Below, piece after piece: positions 27,831 to 36,612 of a DNA stretch of 64,000 nt. Where the stretch lies: assembly GCA_020025275.1 (NCBI GenBank), contig JAHHSI010000002.1:1-64000 (forward strand), read 5' to 3'. Made by a program: the position numbers and the translations under genes. Every line of letters begins with the position of its first letter. Positions within the stretch are counted from its first letter, which is position 1. The notes beneath the pieces were generated by a model, which was not told the DNA's origin, made no database searches, and worked only from the letters and a program-made list of their open reading frames with translations. This stretch comes from Oscillospiraceae bacterium (GTDB lineage: Bacteria > Bacillota > Clostridia > Oscillospirales > Oscillospiraceae).

Positions 27831-28114
27831 GGGTTTCTCCCTTTTCTTGTAAGGTTCGCAGCAGCGCCACCGCACGGTCGCGCAGCAGCTCCACTTTTCT
27901 ATTTCCAACACCGCATCCCGCTTAGTGTGGGTACGGCCCATATAATAACCAAATACTTTGGATGTTCGCAGCGCACAAATCCCCACGCCATAGGCGAAAT
28001 TGGCCTGATCCGAGGGATATAAGGAAATGGAGCGCACGACCTCCACCTCGTTTGCACCGATGTGTGGATACCTTTTTCAATCGTCTGCAAAAAAGCTTCC
28101 TGTTCCCTGCGCAT
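27820..28114 (-). pseudogene. Frame-disrupted small gene between uvrB and uvrA
   Basis: A coding-like message of about 95 codons is split over three frames. It starts at an ATG at 28114 with GGGGAAG before it (MRREQEAFLQTIEKGIHTS), continues in a second frame from about 28055 (GANEVEVVRSISLYPSD ... YMGRTHTKRDAVLEIE), then in a third from about 27897 (KVELLRDRAVALLRTLQEKG), ending at TAA 27820 inside the uvrA start. Each step needs one missing base; the second lies at an A-run. No frame alone reads sensibly throughout. Either the gene is decayed or the sequence has two single-base errors. The family is not recognised. Confidence 0.5.
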
Positions 28115-28159
28115 TTTCTTCCCCGGCAGAAACCGGAGACTGTCCCCTCTTTTTCTCGC

Positions 28160-30124
28160 TCATCCCTGCCCACGCAGTTCGATGATCTGATCGCGCAAAA
28201 GAGCGGCATACTCGAACTCCAGCATCTTGGAGGCCGCCTGCATCTCCTTTTCAAGCCGGGCGATGGTGGCCTGCCGTTCCTTGTCCGTGAGCTTTTTGCG
28301 GCTCTTTTTCGAGGCGTCTTCGGCGCTGTGGGAGATCTCCACCATCTCCCGCACGCTCTTGCGGATGGTCTGGGGAACGATCCCCCGTTCCTGATTGTAG
28401 GCATCCTGCTTTTGGCGGCGGCGCTCTGTCTCATCCATGGCCCGGCGCATGGAGGGCGTCACCGTATCGGCGTAAAGGATCACCAAACCGTCGGCATTTC
28501 GGGCGGCGCGGCCGATGGTCTGGATCAGGCTCGTCTCGCTGCGGAGGAAGCCTTCCTTGTCGGCATCGAGGATGGCCACCAGACTCACCTCCGGCAGATC
28601 CAGACCCTCGCGCAGCAGATTGATGCCCACCAGTACATCAAATTCACCAAGGCGCAGATCACGGATGATCTCCATACGTTCCAACGCCGCCACATCGCTG
28701 TGCATATACCGCACACGGATGCCGATGCCTCGGAAGTGGTTGGTCAGATCCTCCGCCATGCGCTTGGTCAGCGTGGTCACCAGCACACGCTCGTTTCTCT
28801 CTGTCCGTTCCCGGATCTCCGCCACCAGATCGTCGATCTGGCCCAGCACCGGACGCACCTCTACCTTAGGGTCCAGCAGTCCCGTGGGGCGGATCACCTG
28901 CTCCACGGTCTGGTCGGCGTGGCTCTTTTCATAGTCGCCGGGCGTGGCGGATACATAGACCGCCTGAGAAAAACGCTCTTCAAATTCCTCGAATTTCAAG
29001 GGGCGGTTATCATACGCACAGGGCAGCCGGAAGCCATAGTTCACCAAACTCTCTTTTCTCGCCCGGTCGCCGTTATACATGGCCCGCACCTGCGGCAGGG
29101 TCACGTGGCTCTCGTCCACAAAGAGGACGAAATCCTCCGGGAAGAAGTCCAGCAGTGTCATGGGTGCAGAGCCCTCCGGACGCCGGGAAATGACACGGGA
29201 GTAGTTTTCGATCCCTGAGCAGTAGCCCAGTTCCATCATCATCTCCATGTCGTATTCCGTCCGCTGCCGGATCCGCTGAGCCTCGATGAGCTGATTGTTT
29301 TCTTCAAAAAACTTGACCCGCTCCTCCAGTTCCCGCCGGATCTCCTTCATCGCCGTCTCCATTTTATCTCGTGGGGTCACATAGTGACTGGCAGGATAGA
29401 TCGCCACGTGCTGTAATGTGCAGTTGGCCAGTCCCGTCACCGGCTGAAAGTCGGTGATGCGCTCGATTTCATCGCCGAAAAATTCCACACGGATGGCGTG
29501 ATCTTTATAATAGGCCGGGTACAGCTCCACCGTATCGCCCCGGACCCGGAACATATTGCGGCCGAAGGCCACGTCATTTCGCTCATAGCGGATCTCCACC
29601 AGACGCCGCAGCAGCTCATCCCGATCCATGGTCATGCCGCTTCGCAGAGAGATCATCATTTTGGCAAAGTCGTCCGGCTCGCCCAAGCCATAGATGCAGC
29701 TGACGGACGCCACCACGATCACGTCCCGCCGCTCCAGAAGTGAGCAGGTGGCGCTCAGGCGCAGCCGGTCGATCTCCTCGTTGGTGGAGGCGTCCTTCTC
29801 GATATACGTATCGGTATGCGGGATGTAGGCCTCCGGCTGATAATAGTCGTAGTAGGAGACAAAATACTCCACGGCATTGTCCGGGAAAAACTCCCGAAAC
29901 TCCTCGCATAGCTGGGCGGCCAGCGTCTTATTGTGGGCCAACACCAGTGTGGGACGTTGCACCCGCTCGATGACTTTGGCCATCGTATAGGTCTTGCCGC
30001 TGCCGGTGACCCCCAGCAGCACCTGTTCACGAAGGCCGTTTTCAATGCCCTCGGCCAATGTCTTGATGGCCTCCGGCTGATCGCCGGAGGGCTGATAGGG
30101 GGAAACAACTTTAAATGCAGGCAT
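28160..30124 (-). CDS. uvrB: Excinuclease ABC subunit B
   Basis: 654 aa, full length. The N-terminus FKVVSPYQPSGDQPEAI is typical. Walker A is GVTGSGKTYTMA (about 40), the beta-hairpin region has YYDYYQPEAYIP (about 92-103), then VDESHVTLPQ, GRAARNADG (motif VI) and a C-terminal UVR motif (LEKEMQAASKMLEFEYAA). It verifies the lesion and recruits UvrC; uvrC is not in the window. It lies 27 bases downstream of radC and heads the uvrB-uvrA pair. Confidence 0.97.
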   Translation of the reverse strand: MPAFKVVSPYQPSGDQPEAIKTLAEGIENGLREQVLLGVTGSGKTYTMAKVIERVQRPTLVLAHNKTLAAQLCEEFREFFPDNAVEYFVSYYDYYQPEAYIPHTDTYIEKDASTNEEIDRLRLSATCSLLERRDVIVVASVSCIYGLGEPDDFAKMMISLRSGMTMDRDELLRRLVEIRYERNDVAFGRNMFRVRGDTVELYPAYYKDHAIRVEFFGDEIERITDFQPVTGLANCTLQHVAIYPASHYVTPRDKMETAMKEIRRELEERVKFFEENNQLIEAQRIRQRTEYDMEMMMELGYCSGIENYSRVISRRPEGSAPMTLLDFFPEDFVLFVDESHVTLPQVRAMYNGDRARKESLVNYGFRLPCAYDNRPLKFEEFEERFSQAVYVSATPGDYEKSHADQTVEQVIRPTGLLDPKVEVRPVLGQIDDLVAEIRERTERNERVLVTTLTKRMAEDLTNHFRGIGIRVRYMHSDVAALERMEIIRDLRLGEFDVLVGINLLREGLDLPEVSLVAILDADKEGFLRSETSLIQTIGRAARNADGLVILYADTVTPSMRRAMDETERRRQKQDAYNQERGIVPQTIRKSVREMVEISHSAEDASKKSRKKLTDKERQATIARLEKEMQAASKMLEFEYAALLRDQIIELRGQG

Positions 30125-30151
30125 GAAAGCGCCTCCTTTATCTGAAATCTC

Positions 30152-30823
30152 TTACAGCAGCATACCGCTGGCCGCCATGGATACAAAGTCGCCGTCGGCT
30201 ACAATGATATGGTCCACTAACTGGATCCCCATGGTCTCCAGAGCCTGCCGCACCTGCAGCGTCATGCTTCGGTCCTCCGCAGACGGCAGTGCGATCCCGC
30301 TGGGATGATTATGCCCCAAAAGGACGCCGCTGGCATCGGCACGAAGCGCATTTTCCACAATTTCCCGCACATTGAGGGTCACGGAGTCCACGGTGCCCGA
30401 TGCGATCCGTCCATAGGTGAGCACCTTCCCTTTGGCGTCCAGACACACCTGATAAAGTGCCTCCCGGCGCTGCCGGGACAGCAGGTCCATAAAGAATGCA
30501 CCGGAGCGCTCCACGGAGTTGAGGATCCGCTCGGTGGGTGTTTTCTCGGCAGTGCGGTGCATCACAGTTGCCACCAGATGCAGCAGTGTGGCCGCATTTT
30601 CGCCGATGCCGTCCACCCGCTGCAGCTCTTCCGGGGCGGCATTGAGCACCCGCTCCAACGAGCCGAAGCGGTCGATCAGACGATGTGCCGCCTCATTGGT
30701 ATCGCGGCGTGGGATCGCATAGTAGAGCAGCAGCTCCAACACCTCGTGGTCTGCAAAACCATCCAGACCATTTTTCCGAAATTGTTCCTTTTTCCGCTGT
30801 CTGTGCCCCTCATGCACGCTCAT
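30152..30823 (-). CDS. radC: RadC-family JAB/MPN domain protein
   Basis: 223 aa. A helix-hairpin-helix-like N-terminal part (VDGIGENAATLL) precedes the JAB domain with the metal motif GHNHPSGIALPSAED (HxHx7-10D), so the catalytic residues are intact. RadC proteins are linked by name to repair, but their actual role is unsettled. It is the first gene of the run into uvrB, with a promoter at 30893-30921. No LexA-like GAAC...GTTC box was seen upstream. Confidence 0.93.
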   Translation of the reverse strand: MSVHEGHRQRKKEQFRKNGLDGFADHEVLELLLYYAIPRRDTNEAAHRLIDRFGSLERVLNAAPEELQRVDGIGENAATLLHLVATVMHRTAEKTPTERILNSVERSGAFFMDLLSRQRREALYQVCLDAKGKVLTYGRIASGTVDSVTLNVREIVENALRADASGVLLGHNHPSGIALPSAEDRSMTLQVRQALETMGIQLVDHIIVADGDFVSMAASGMLL

Positions 30824-30892
30824 CCTCGCCTCTCTCCTCTCCCTTTTTCAACGATGGAAACGTGTCCTAAATGCAGGGTTTGTTAATATAGT

Positions 30893-30921
30893 AGTATACC
30901 ACAAATACCGCTTCTTCACAA
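30893..30921 (-). promoter_or_regulatory. Promoter for the radC-uvrB-uvrA run
   Basis: TTGTGA and TATACT on the minus strand with a 17-base spacer, about 70 bases before radC. Confidence 0.6.
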
Positions 30922-30976
30922 GCATCACTCCGTGCAAAAAAATCCACTTTTTATACAGGAAATCTTTCTTACAGGG

Positions 30977-31005
30977 TTGACATATATTGGCTTTTGGACT
31001 AAAGT
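30977..31005 (+). promoter_or_regulatory. Promoter for M-box and mgtE
   Basis: TTGACA, 17-base spacer, TAAAGT, ending just before the M-box. Confidence 0.75.
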
Positions 31006-31009
31006 TAAC

Positions 31010-31131
31010 TTATCACTCATACTCCGGTAGGTAAGGCTACCGTGGGGATAAGGACTGCTGCCGCGAAGTGGTGGAGACACCACAAGATGGTTTGAACAGG
31101 CGATATCGAATCCAAGGTATCATCTAATGCA
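31010..31131 (+). ncRNA. M-box (ykoK) magnesium riboswitch
   Basis: The leader of mgtE contains the conserved M-box blocks in order: GGTAGGTAAGGCTACC, GACTGCTGCCGC, a GTGGTGGAGACACCAC hairpin, GATGGTTTGAACAGG, ATATCGAATCCAAGGT and a closing TAATGC. M-boxes bind several Mg2+ ions and turn off Mg2+ uptake genes by termination. A terminator follows at 31197-31239. Assigned by eye. Confidence 0.85.
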
Positions 31132-31196
31132 GTTTCACCGCCCCGCGATGCTAAAGCTTGTGACGGGGAGCGGTCTTTTCATCCGTTTGTTTTTCT

Positions 31197-31239
31197 CCAC
31201 GTCACGCACTCCTGTAGGAGTCGCCGGACGTGGTTTTTT
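31197..31239 (+). terminator. M-box expression-platform terminator
   Basis: CCACGTC pairs with GACGTGG around an inner ACTCC/AGGAGT stem and is followed by TTTTTT, 29 bases before the mgtE ATG. Confidence 0.85.
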
Positions 31240-31267
31240 ATTGTTGTTTGAAGGGAGGCTGCTGCGT

Positions 31268-32653
31268 ATGTTCGATCACGACGAGGATCTGGAGCGCTTG
31301 GTTGATCAAATTGAGGAAATGATCCACCAGAAACAATATGCACAGCTGCGCGATCTTTTCCTGCCGCTGGAGCCGGCCGACATCGCCGAGATCTTGGAAG
31401 AGGCCGGAGAGGAATCCATGCCCCTTTTGTACCGTCTGCTGCCCAAGGAGCTTGCAGCAGAGGTCTTCGTGGAGCTGGAGAGCGACAGTCAGGAAATGCT
31501 CATCAACGGGTTTTCCAACAACGAGCTGAAGGAAGTGCTCGATGAGCTCTATCTGGACGACGCCGTGGATATCGTGGAGGAAATGCCCGCCAGCGTCGTG
31601 ATCCGTATTCTGGACCGCGCCACGCCGGAGATGCGTAAATCCATCAACGAGATCCTGAAATACCCGGAGGACTCCGCCGGCTCCATTATGAACATGGAGT
31701 TTCTTTCTTTGAAAAAAGACATGACCGTGGCTGACGCATTCAAACGGATCCGCCGCATCGGCGGGGACATGGAGACCATCAATATCCTGTATGTGACCGA
31801 CCCGCAGCGCAAGCTGCTGGGCGTGCTCTCGGTCCGTGATCTGCTGCTGGCCGACGAGGACGATCTCATTGAGGAGATCATGGACCCCGATCTGGTGTGG
31901 GCCACCACCATGGATGATAAGGAGGATGTAGCACAGGCGCTGAACAAGTACGGCTTTCTGGCCCTTCCCATTGTGGACCTAGAAAATCGTCTGGTGGGCA
32001 TCGTCACTGTTGATGACGCTATGGATGTCATCGAGGAGGCCACCACGGAGGACTTTGAAAAAATGGCCGCCATGCTGCCCTCGGATAAGCCCTACCTGCG
32101 CACCAGTGTCATCGCCACCTGGAAGGCACGTCTGCCGTGGCTGATGATCCTGATGCTCTCGGCCACCTTTACCGGCATGATCCTCAACCACTATGAAAAC
32201 GCACTGGCCGCCTGTTTGATCCTCAATGCCTACATCCCCATGCTCTCCGGCACCGGCGGTAACTCCGGTACACAGGCCAGCGTGGCTGTGATCCGCGCAC
32301 TGAGTCTGGACGAGGTGGATTTCTCCGACCTGCTGGCGGTCCTCTGGAAGGAACTGCAGGTGTCCGTATTGTGCGGTGCGTGTCTGGCCAGTGCCAATTT
32401 CTTAAAAATGCTGCTCATTGACCGACTGCTGCTGGGGAACGCCGCCGTAACGCTGTCCGTGTGCCTTGTGGTCTGTCTGACCATCTTCTTTGTGGTCGTC
32501 TTTGCCAAGTGCGTGGGCTGCAGCCTGCCGCTGCTGGCAGAAAAAATCGGCCTTGACCCTGCGGTGATGGCCAGTCCCTTCATTTCCACCATTGTGGACG
32601 CCACCAGCCTGCTCATTTATTTTCAGCTGGCATCTGCCCTGCTGGGCATCTGA
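31268..32653 (+). CDS. mgtE: Magnesium transporter MgtE
   Basis: 461 aa. The ATG at 31268 follows AGGGAGG; the in-frame codons upstream lie inside the terminator and are not used. An acidic N-terminal superhelical domain (FLPLEPADIAEILEEA) is followed by a CBS pair (about 140-260) that senses cytosolic Mg2+. Five membrane helices carry the channel motif GTGGNSGTQAS. It imports Mg2+ passively. Control is double: by the M-box RNA and by the CBS domain. Confidence 0.95.
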   Translation: MFDHDEDLERLVDQIEEMIHQKQYAQLRDLFLPLEPADIAEILEEAGEESMPLLYRLLPKELAAEVFVELESDSQEMLINGFSNNELKEVLDELYLDDAVDIVEEMPASVVIRILDRATPEMRKSINEILKYPEDSAGSIMNMEFLSLKKDMTVADAFKRIRRIGGDMETINILYVTDPQRKLLGVLSVRDLLLADEDDLIEEIMDPDLVWATTMDDKEDVAQALNKYGFLALPIVDLENRLVGIVTVDDAMDVIEEATTEDFEKMAAMLPSDKPYLRTSVIATWKARLPWLMILMLSATFTGMILNHYENALAACLILNAYIPMLSGTGGNSGTQASVAVIRALSLDEVDFSDLLAVLWKELQVSVLCGACLASANFLKMLLIDRLLLGNAAVTLSVCLVVCLTIFFVVVFAKCVGCSLPLLAEKIGLDPAVMASPFISTIVDATSLLIYFQLASALLGI

Positions 32654-32673
32654 GCGCACCATCTTCCCTACTG

Positions 32674-32707
32674 AAAAAAACGCCGCCGATCCGGGCGGCG
32701 TTTTTTT
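32674..32707 (+). terminator. Terminator after mgtE
   Basis: CGCCGCC and GGGCGGCG stem flanked by A7 and T7. Confidence 0.9.
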
Positions 32708-32780
32708 GCATAGTATGCACTCCTGCGGGCAAACTATCCACAGGCGTTCACGCCTGTATCTTTTGTAGGAGGGTTTTACT

Positions 32781-32972
32781 ATGTCCAAGAACTGTACCAA
32801 CGACGGATGCGAATGCACCCCCAACTCTGCCATCCGCTGCACGGTGACCAGCTGTGCCCACCACTGTCAGGATACGTCCATGTGCGGCCTCAACATCATT
32901 CAGGTCGGCAAAAAGGATCAGGCCTCTTCTTCCAATCAGTGCACTGACTGCCAGAACTTCCGCCAGATGTAA
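32781..32972 (+). CDS. Cys-rich DUF1540-family small protein
   Basis: 63 aa with eight cysteines in the DUF1540 spacing (IRCTVTSCAHHC, CGLNIIQVG, CTDCQNF). TAGGAGGG precedes the ATG. Such proteins are common in spore-forming Firmicutes and probably bind a metal such as zinc; the function is unknown. It stands alone between mgtE and the permease pair. Confidence 0.85.
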   Translation: MSKNCTNDGCECTPNSAIRCTVTSCAHHCQDTSMCGLNIIQVGKKDQASSSNQCTDCQNFRQM

Positions 32973-33037
32973 CCTTCTGCCGTCAGCGTCATCCGGCCCT
33001 CTGCCGGATGACTACATACCAAGAGGAGGTACAGCGT

Positions 33038-33388
33038 ATGACACGGCCTTGGAAACTGCGATGGAGCGGCGCGGCCGCCGGACTGTTGAATGGGATCTTC
33101 GGCGGTGGCGGCGGTGCGGTCCTGATGCCGCTGCTGCAGCGGTGTGATGTACAGGGGCGGTCTGCCTTTGCCACCAGTTTGGCCATTATGCTGCCCCTCA
33201 GCGTTCTGAGCGCGGTCATCTACTGGAGCAAAACCGGTCTGTCCCTGCACACGGCGCTGCCCTATCTGCTGGGCGGACTGGCCGGCGGCTTTGTGGGCGG
33301 CCTTTCCATGGGAAAGATCCGCGTGCTGTGGCTGCGGCGGCTCTTCGCCCTGCTCCTCCTCTACGGCGGGGTGAAATATCTCCTATGA
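33038..33388 (+). CDS. TSUP-family (TauE/SafE) permease, N-terminal half gene
   Basis: 116 aa, about half a normal TSUP permease (about 250 aa). It has four hydrophobic segments and the first-repeat signature GLLNGIFGGGGGAVLMPLL. The ATG at 33038 follows AGAGGAGG. The stop overlaps the ATG of the second half (ATGA at 33385-33388). The two products probably assemble into one permease for a sulfur-containing or other organic anion. The substrate is unknown. Confidence 0.85.
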   Translation: MTRPWKLRWSGAAAGLLNGIFGGGGGAVLMPLLQRCDVQGRSAFATSLAIMLPLSVLSAVIYWSKTGLSLHTALPYLLGGLAGGFVGGLSMGKIRVLWLRRLFALLLLYGGVKYLL

Positions 33389-33756
33389 CCGATTTTTGGA
33401 TCGCCCTCCTATCAGGCTTTGGCGCCGGGATCCTCTCGGCATGGGGCGTGGGCGGCGGTACGCTGCTCCTGCTGGTCATGACGCTTTTCCTCCACGTGGA
33501 ACAGCCAACGGCGCAGGCCATCAACCTCCTCTTCTTCCTGCCCGCCGCCGGTGCAGGACTGCTGATGCATCAAAAAAATCACCTGATCGACAAAGAGGCT
33601 TTCCGCCGCGCCCTGCCCTTCGGTCTCGGTGCCGCAGCCATCGGGGCATGGGCGGCTACGGCTATCTCGCCGGACACGCTGCGCATCCCCTTCGCCCTGC
33701 TGCTTCTGGGCACTGGACTCTCCGTGCTCCGACAGACCTTTCAGCAGAAAAAGTGA
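33385..33756 (+). CDS. TSUP-family permease, C-terminal half gene
   Basis: 123 aa with four hydrophobic segments and the repeat signature GFGAGILSAWGVGGGTLLLL, the partner of the gene ahead of it. Translation is coupled through the 4-base overlap. Its stop codon (33754-33756) lies inside the 5' arm of the bidirectional terminator. A clean overlap and separate starts argue for two natural genes rather than a frameshift in one. Confidence 0.85.
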   Translation: MTDFWIALLSGFGAGILSAWGVGGGTLLLLVMTLFLHVEQPTAQAINLLFFLPAAGAGLLMHQKNHLIDKEAFRRALPFGLGAAAIGAWAATAISPDTLRIPFALLLLGTGLSVLRQTFQQKK

Positions 33757-33784
33757 GCGCTCCCTGCCGGAGCGCTCACTTTTC
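33753..33784. terminator. Bidirectional terminator between TSUP pair and HtrA-like gene
   Basis: GTGAGCGCTCC and GGAGCGCTCAC with a 5-base loop, flanked by A-run and T-run, between two convergent genes. Confidence 0.9.
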
Positions 33785-33787
33785 TTA

Positions 33788-35143
33788 TCAATCCATTTCG
33801 CGGTCGGAGTAGAGCATCACATCCAGCTCCAGAACTTCCCCGTCACGCCAAACCGTCAAATGCAGCGTATCATGAACTTGGTGTGCTCTGCGGACGATCA
33901 TCAGGTCATCCACCGTGTGCAGCTCCCGGCCGTCGGCAGCCACCAGCAGATCCCCGACTTGCAGCCCGGCCTCTTCTGCGCCGCTGCCCTCACTCACCGA
34001 ATGGACCACCACACCGGTGCCGCCCTCTTCCATCTCCACCGTTACCACCGTCACGCCCACAACGGGGATGCCGCGGTAGTATCCCAGTGCGATCAGGTCA
34101 TCCACGGCAAAGGTCAGATCGCTGATGGGCAGGGCAAAGCCCAAGCCCTCCACCGTGCTCTCCCGGTCCAGATCCGTGTTGCTCATCTTCATGGTGTTGA
34201 TGCCGATGACCTGGCCATAGGCGTTGATCAGCGGGCCGCCGGAGTTTCCGGAGTTCAGGGCCGCCGTGGTCTGGAGCATCGTCATGGAGACACCCTCCAT
34301 ATCCACCGTGCGCCCCACAGCTGAAAGCATTCCGTTGGTCATGGTCCCCCGCAGCTCCAGCCCCAGAGGATTGCCGATGGCATACACGGTATCGCCAACG
34401 ATGGCCCGGCTGGAGTCTCCAAAGACAGCCGGCGGAAGATCCACATCCTCCACCGTTTTCAGAACCGCCAGATCCTGCCGCTCGTCAAAGCCCACCAACT
34501 GGACCTCATAGGTCACGCCCATATCCGTAGCGATCCACGCCTTCTTGCCGCCGGAGATCACATGGGCATTGGTCAGAATATATCCGTCGGCCGTCATGAC
34601 GATCCCCGTTCCCACGGAGGCGCCCTCCTTCTCCTCGGCCACCACCGTAACCACGGAGGGGTTCACCCGACGATAGATCTCCTGCGGTGACAACTCCGGC
34701 CCCCGCTCCTGCGTAATTTGCAGCTTGACCCCGGCATCTCCCTGTACCTTCGGAATGGAGGTCTCCACCTCCCCCACGTGCACGATACTGCTGGGATTCT
34801 CACCATCGTCCGGCAGGATAGGATCCATGTCGTCTCCGCTTCCGTGCAGCAGTGCGCTCACCAGGACCACCAACACCAGTGCGCCCACGCAGCCCAAGAA
34901 GATCCACAGCCCCCGCCGCTTCTTTTTCGGTGCAGGCGGCCTCGGCTGCGCCGTGCGCACTCCCCATGCGCTTTGCGGCAGGGGCGTCTTCTGCACAAAA
35001 TAGCTGACCACTTCCGGTCCTTCTTTTTCTACCGGTGTGTACCAGGAGACGACCTCCTGAGGCTGTTCTTGCTCAGGCGGTGTTTTCAGTTCGGTTTCCC
35101 CACCCGGTTCGGGGGCAAGCATATCTCTCTTTTCTTCAAACAT
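33788..35143 (-). CDS. HtrA/DegP-like membrane-anchored serine protease (S1C) with PDZ
   Basis: 451 aa. A charged cytoplasmic N-terminus of about 75 residues precedes one membrane helix (about 78-98), then a trypsin-like domain (about 150-320) with the triad visible as TNAHV (His), RQDLAVLK (Asp) and GNSGGP (Ser). A PDZ domain (about 335-440) follows. It faces outside and degrades or senses misfolded exported proteins. It starts 10 bases after the histidine kinase stop, so it is the third gene of a response regulator-kinase-HtrA operon, like envelope-stress loci of other Firmicutes. Confidence 0.92.
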   Translation of the reverse strand: MFEEKRDMLAPEPGGETELKTPPEQEQPQEVVSWYTPVEKEGPEVVSYFVQKTPLPQSAWGVRTAQPRPPAPKKKRRGLWIFLGCVGALVLVVLVSALLHGSGDDMDPILPDDGENPSSIVHVGEVETSIPKVQGDAGVKLQITQERGPELSPQEIYRRVNPSVVTVVAEEKEGASVGTGIVMTADGYILTNAHVISGGKKAWIATDMGVTYEVQLVGFDERQDLAVLKTVEDVDLPPAVFGDSSRAIVGDTVYAIGNPLGLELRGTMTNGMLSAVGRTVDMEGVSMTMLQTTAALNSGNSGGPLINAYGQVIGINTMKMSNTDLDRESTVEGLGFALPISDLTFAVDDLIALGYYRGIPVVGVTVVTVEMEEGGTGVVVHSVSEGSGAEEAGLQVGDLLVAADGRELHTVDDLMIVRRAHQVHDTLHLTVWRDGEVLELDVMLYSDREMD

Positions 35144-35153
35144 AACTGTCCTC

Positions 35154-36611
35154 TTATTTACTTGGATTCGTATAATGCGCCATTTGCATCGTAAAGCTAA
35201 AGGAGGTCACACCGTCTTCACTGGTCACCGTGATGCTCTCCTTATGCTGCGACAAGATGGTCTTGACTACATAGAGCCCCAGCCCATAGCCGTCCTTATC
35301 CACACTGCGGGATTTATCCGACTTGTGGAAGCGCTCGAACAGCATGGGGATCTCCTCGGGCGGAATGGTATTGCCCTCATTGCGCACCGTCACCACGGCC
35401 TTTTCCCCCTGCAGGGCAAGTCCCAGATAGAGAGCCGATTGGGGTGAGGCAAATTTGGCGGCGTTCTCCAGCAGGTTGTAGACCACCTGCGTAATGAGAT
35501 CGTTGTCCCCCTTCACCATTACCGAGTCATCGGGGATCTCCGCCTCCACGTCCAAGCCCCGCTGCAGGATCTGCTGTTCCATGCTCAAAAGCGCCAGACG
35601 CATACTCTCACACAGGTCAAACTCCTCACACTTCATCTCCTGGGACTGGATCTGCGAAATATCCAGCATCCGGCGCACCAGCCGGCTCAAGCGCCGGCTC
35701 TCATCGGAGATGATCTGCAGATACTGCTTCTCCTTCTGAGGAGGAATGGTCCCGTCCAGAATGCCGTCGGTATAGCCGGCGATGGTGGTCATAGGTGTTT
35801 TCAGCTCGTGGGACACATTGGCGATGAAATCACGGCGCTGCCGCTCCGTCTCCGCCAGTGAATCCGCCATGGCATTGAAGGAGGTCGCCAGTTCTTCAAA
35901 CTCCTCACTCATCCCCTCCGCCGGGATACGCACGTCAAATTCACCGGAGCCATAGGCCCGGGTGGCCTGCACCATCTCCCGAATGGGCCGGATCTGCCGC
36001 GCCGAAAGGAAGGACGTGGCCATAAAGGAGATCATCAGGATGATCATGGAGGTGATAAAGAAAAGTCCGATAAACGAGCGCCACATCTCGGTGAGCTCGG
36101 AGGCATCCATCACCGCCAGCACAATGCCCACCATCCGGCCCATGTTATCCGTCACCGGTACGCCCACCACGAACTGGCGGGTGGCATAGACCCCCACCGT
36201 ACTGCGGCCTTCATACTTGCCGCTGCCGGCCACGGACTCCACGATTTTCTCCGGCAGCGTAACAACGCGGCCCACCAGATCCTCATCCGAGGTGAGGATC
36301 ACGTGTCCCTGCTCGTTGCAGATGAGGAAATCCACGTCCGACATCTGCGCCGCCACGCCGGCCAAACTCCGCAGATCCTCCCGCTGCCCCGCACTCTGGG
36401 CCTCGTTGCGCAGATAGTCGCGGGAGAGGTGCCCCACCAGATTGGCCCGTTCACGCATCTCGCTGCGGTTCTCGTTGACCGTATAGTTATAGCTGACGGC
36501 ATAAAAGGACACGCCCAGCAGGGCCATGGTCAGCAGCACCAGTCCCGCGGTCAGCATGAACTGCTGCCAGTAGAGGCTCTGCGGTTTTTTTCTCTTCCTG
36601 TTTTTTTTCAT
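35154..36611 (-). CDS. Sensor histidine kinase (HAMP, HisKA, HATPase_c)
   Basis: 485 aa. Helix 1 (about 17-39), an extracellular PAS/Cache-like domain (about 40-185), helix 2 (about 187-207), a HAMP domain, then NVSHELKTPMTTIAGYTDG with the phospho-acceptor His, and the ATPase N and G boxes (NLLENAAKF and GYGLGLYVV). The ATG at 36611 follows the response-regulator stop by one base (TAATATG). No clear Shine-Dalgarno sequence is seen, so coupling is likely. A TTG at 36626 is an alternative start. Confidence 0.93.
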   Translation of the reverse strand: MKKNRKRKKPQSLYWQQFMLTAGLVLLTMALLGVSFYAVSYNYTVNENRSEMRERANLVGHLSRDYLRNEAQSAGQREDLRSLAGVAAQMSDVDFLICNEQGHVILTSDEDLVGRVVTLPEKIVESVAGSGKYEGRSTVGVYATRQFVVGVPVTDNMGRMVGIVLAVMDASELTEMWRSFIGLFFITSMIILMISFMATSFLSARQIRPIREMVQATRAYGSGEFDVRIPAEGMSEEFEELATSFNAMADSLAETERQRRDFIANVSHELKTPMTTIAGYTDGILDGTIPPQKEKQYLQIISDESRRLSRLVRRMLDISQIQSQEMKCEEFDLCESMRLALLSMEQQILQRGLDVEAEIPDDSVMVKGDNDLITQVVYNLLENAAKFASPQSALYLGLALQGEKAVVTVRNEGNTIPPEEIPMLFERFHKSDKSRSVDKDGYGLGLYVVKTILSQHKESITVTSEDGVTSFSFTMQMAHYTNPSK

Positions 36612-36612
36612 A

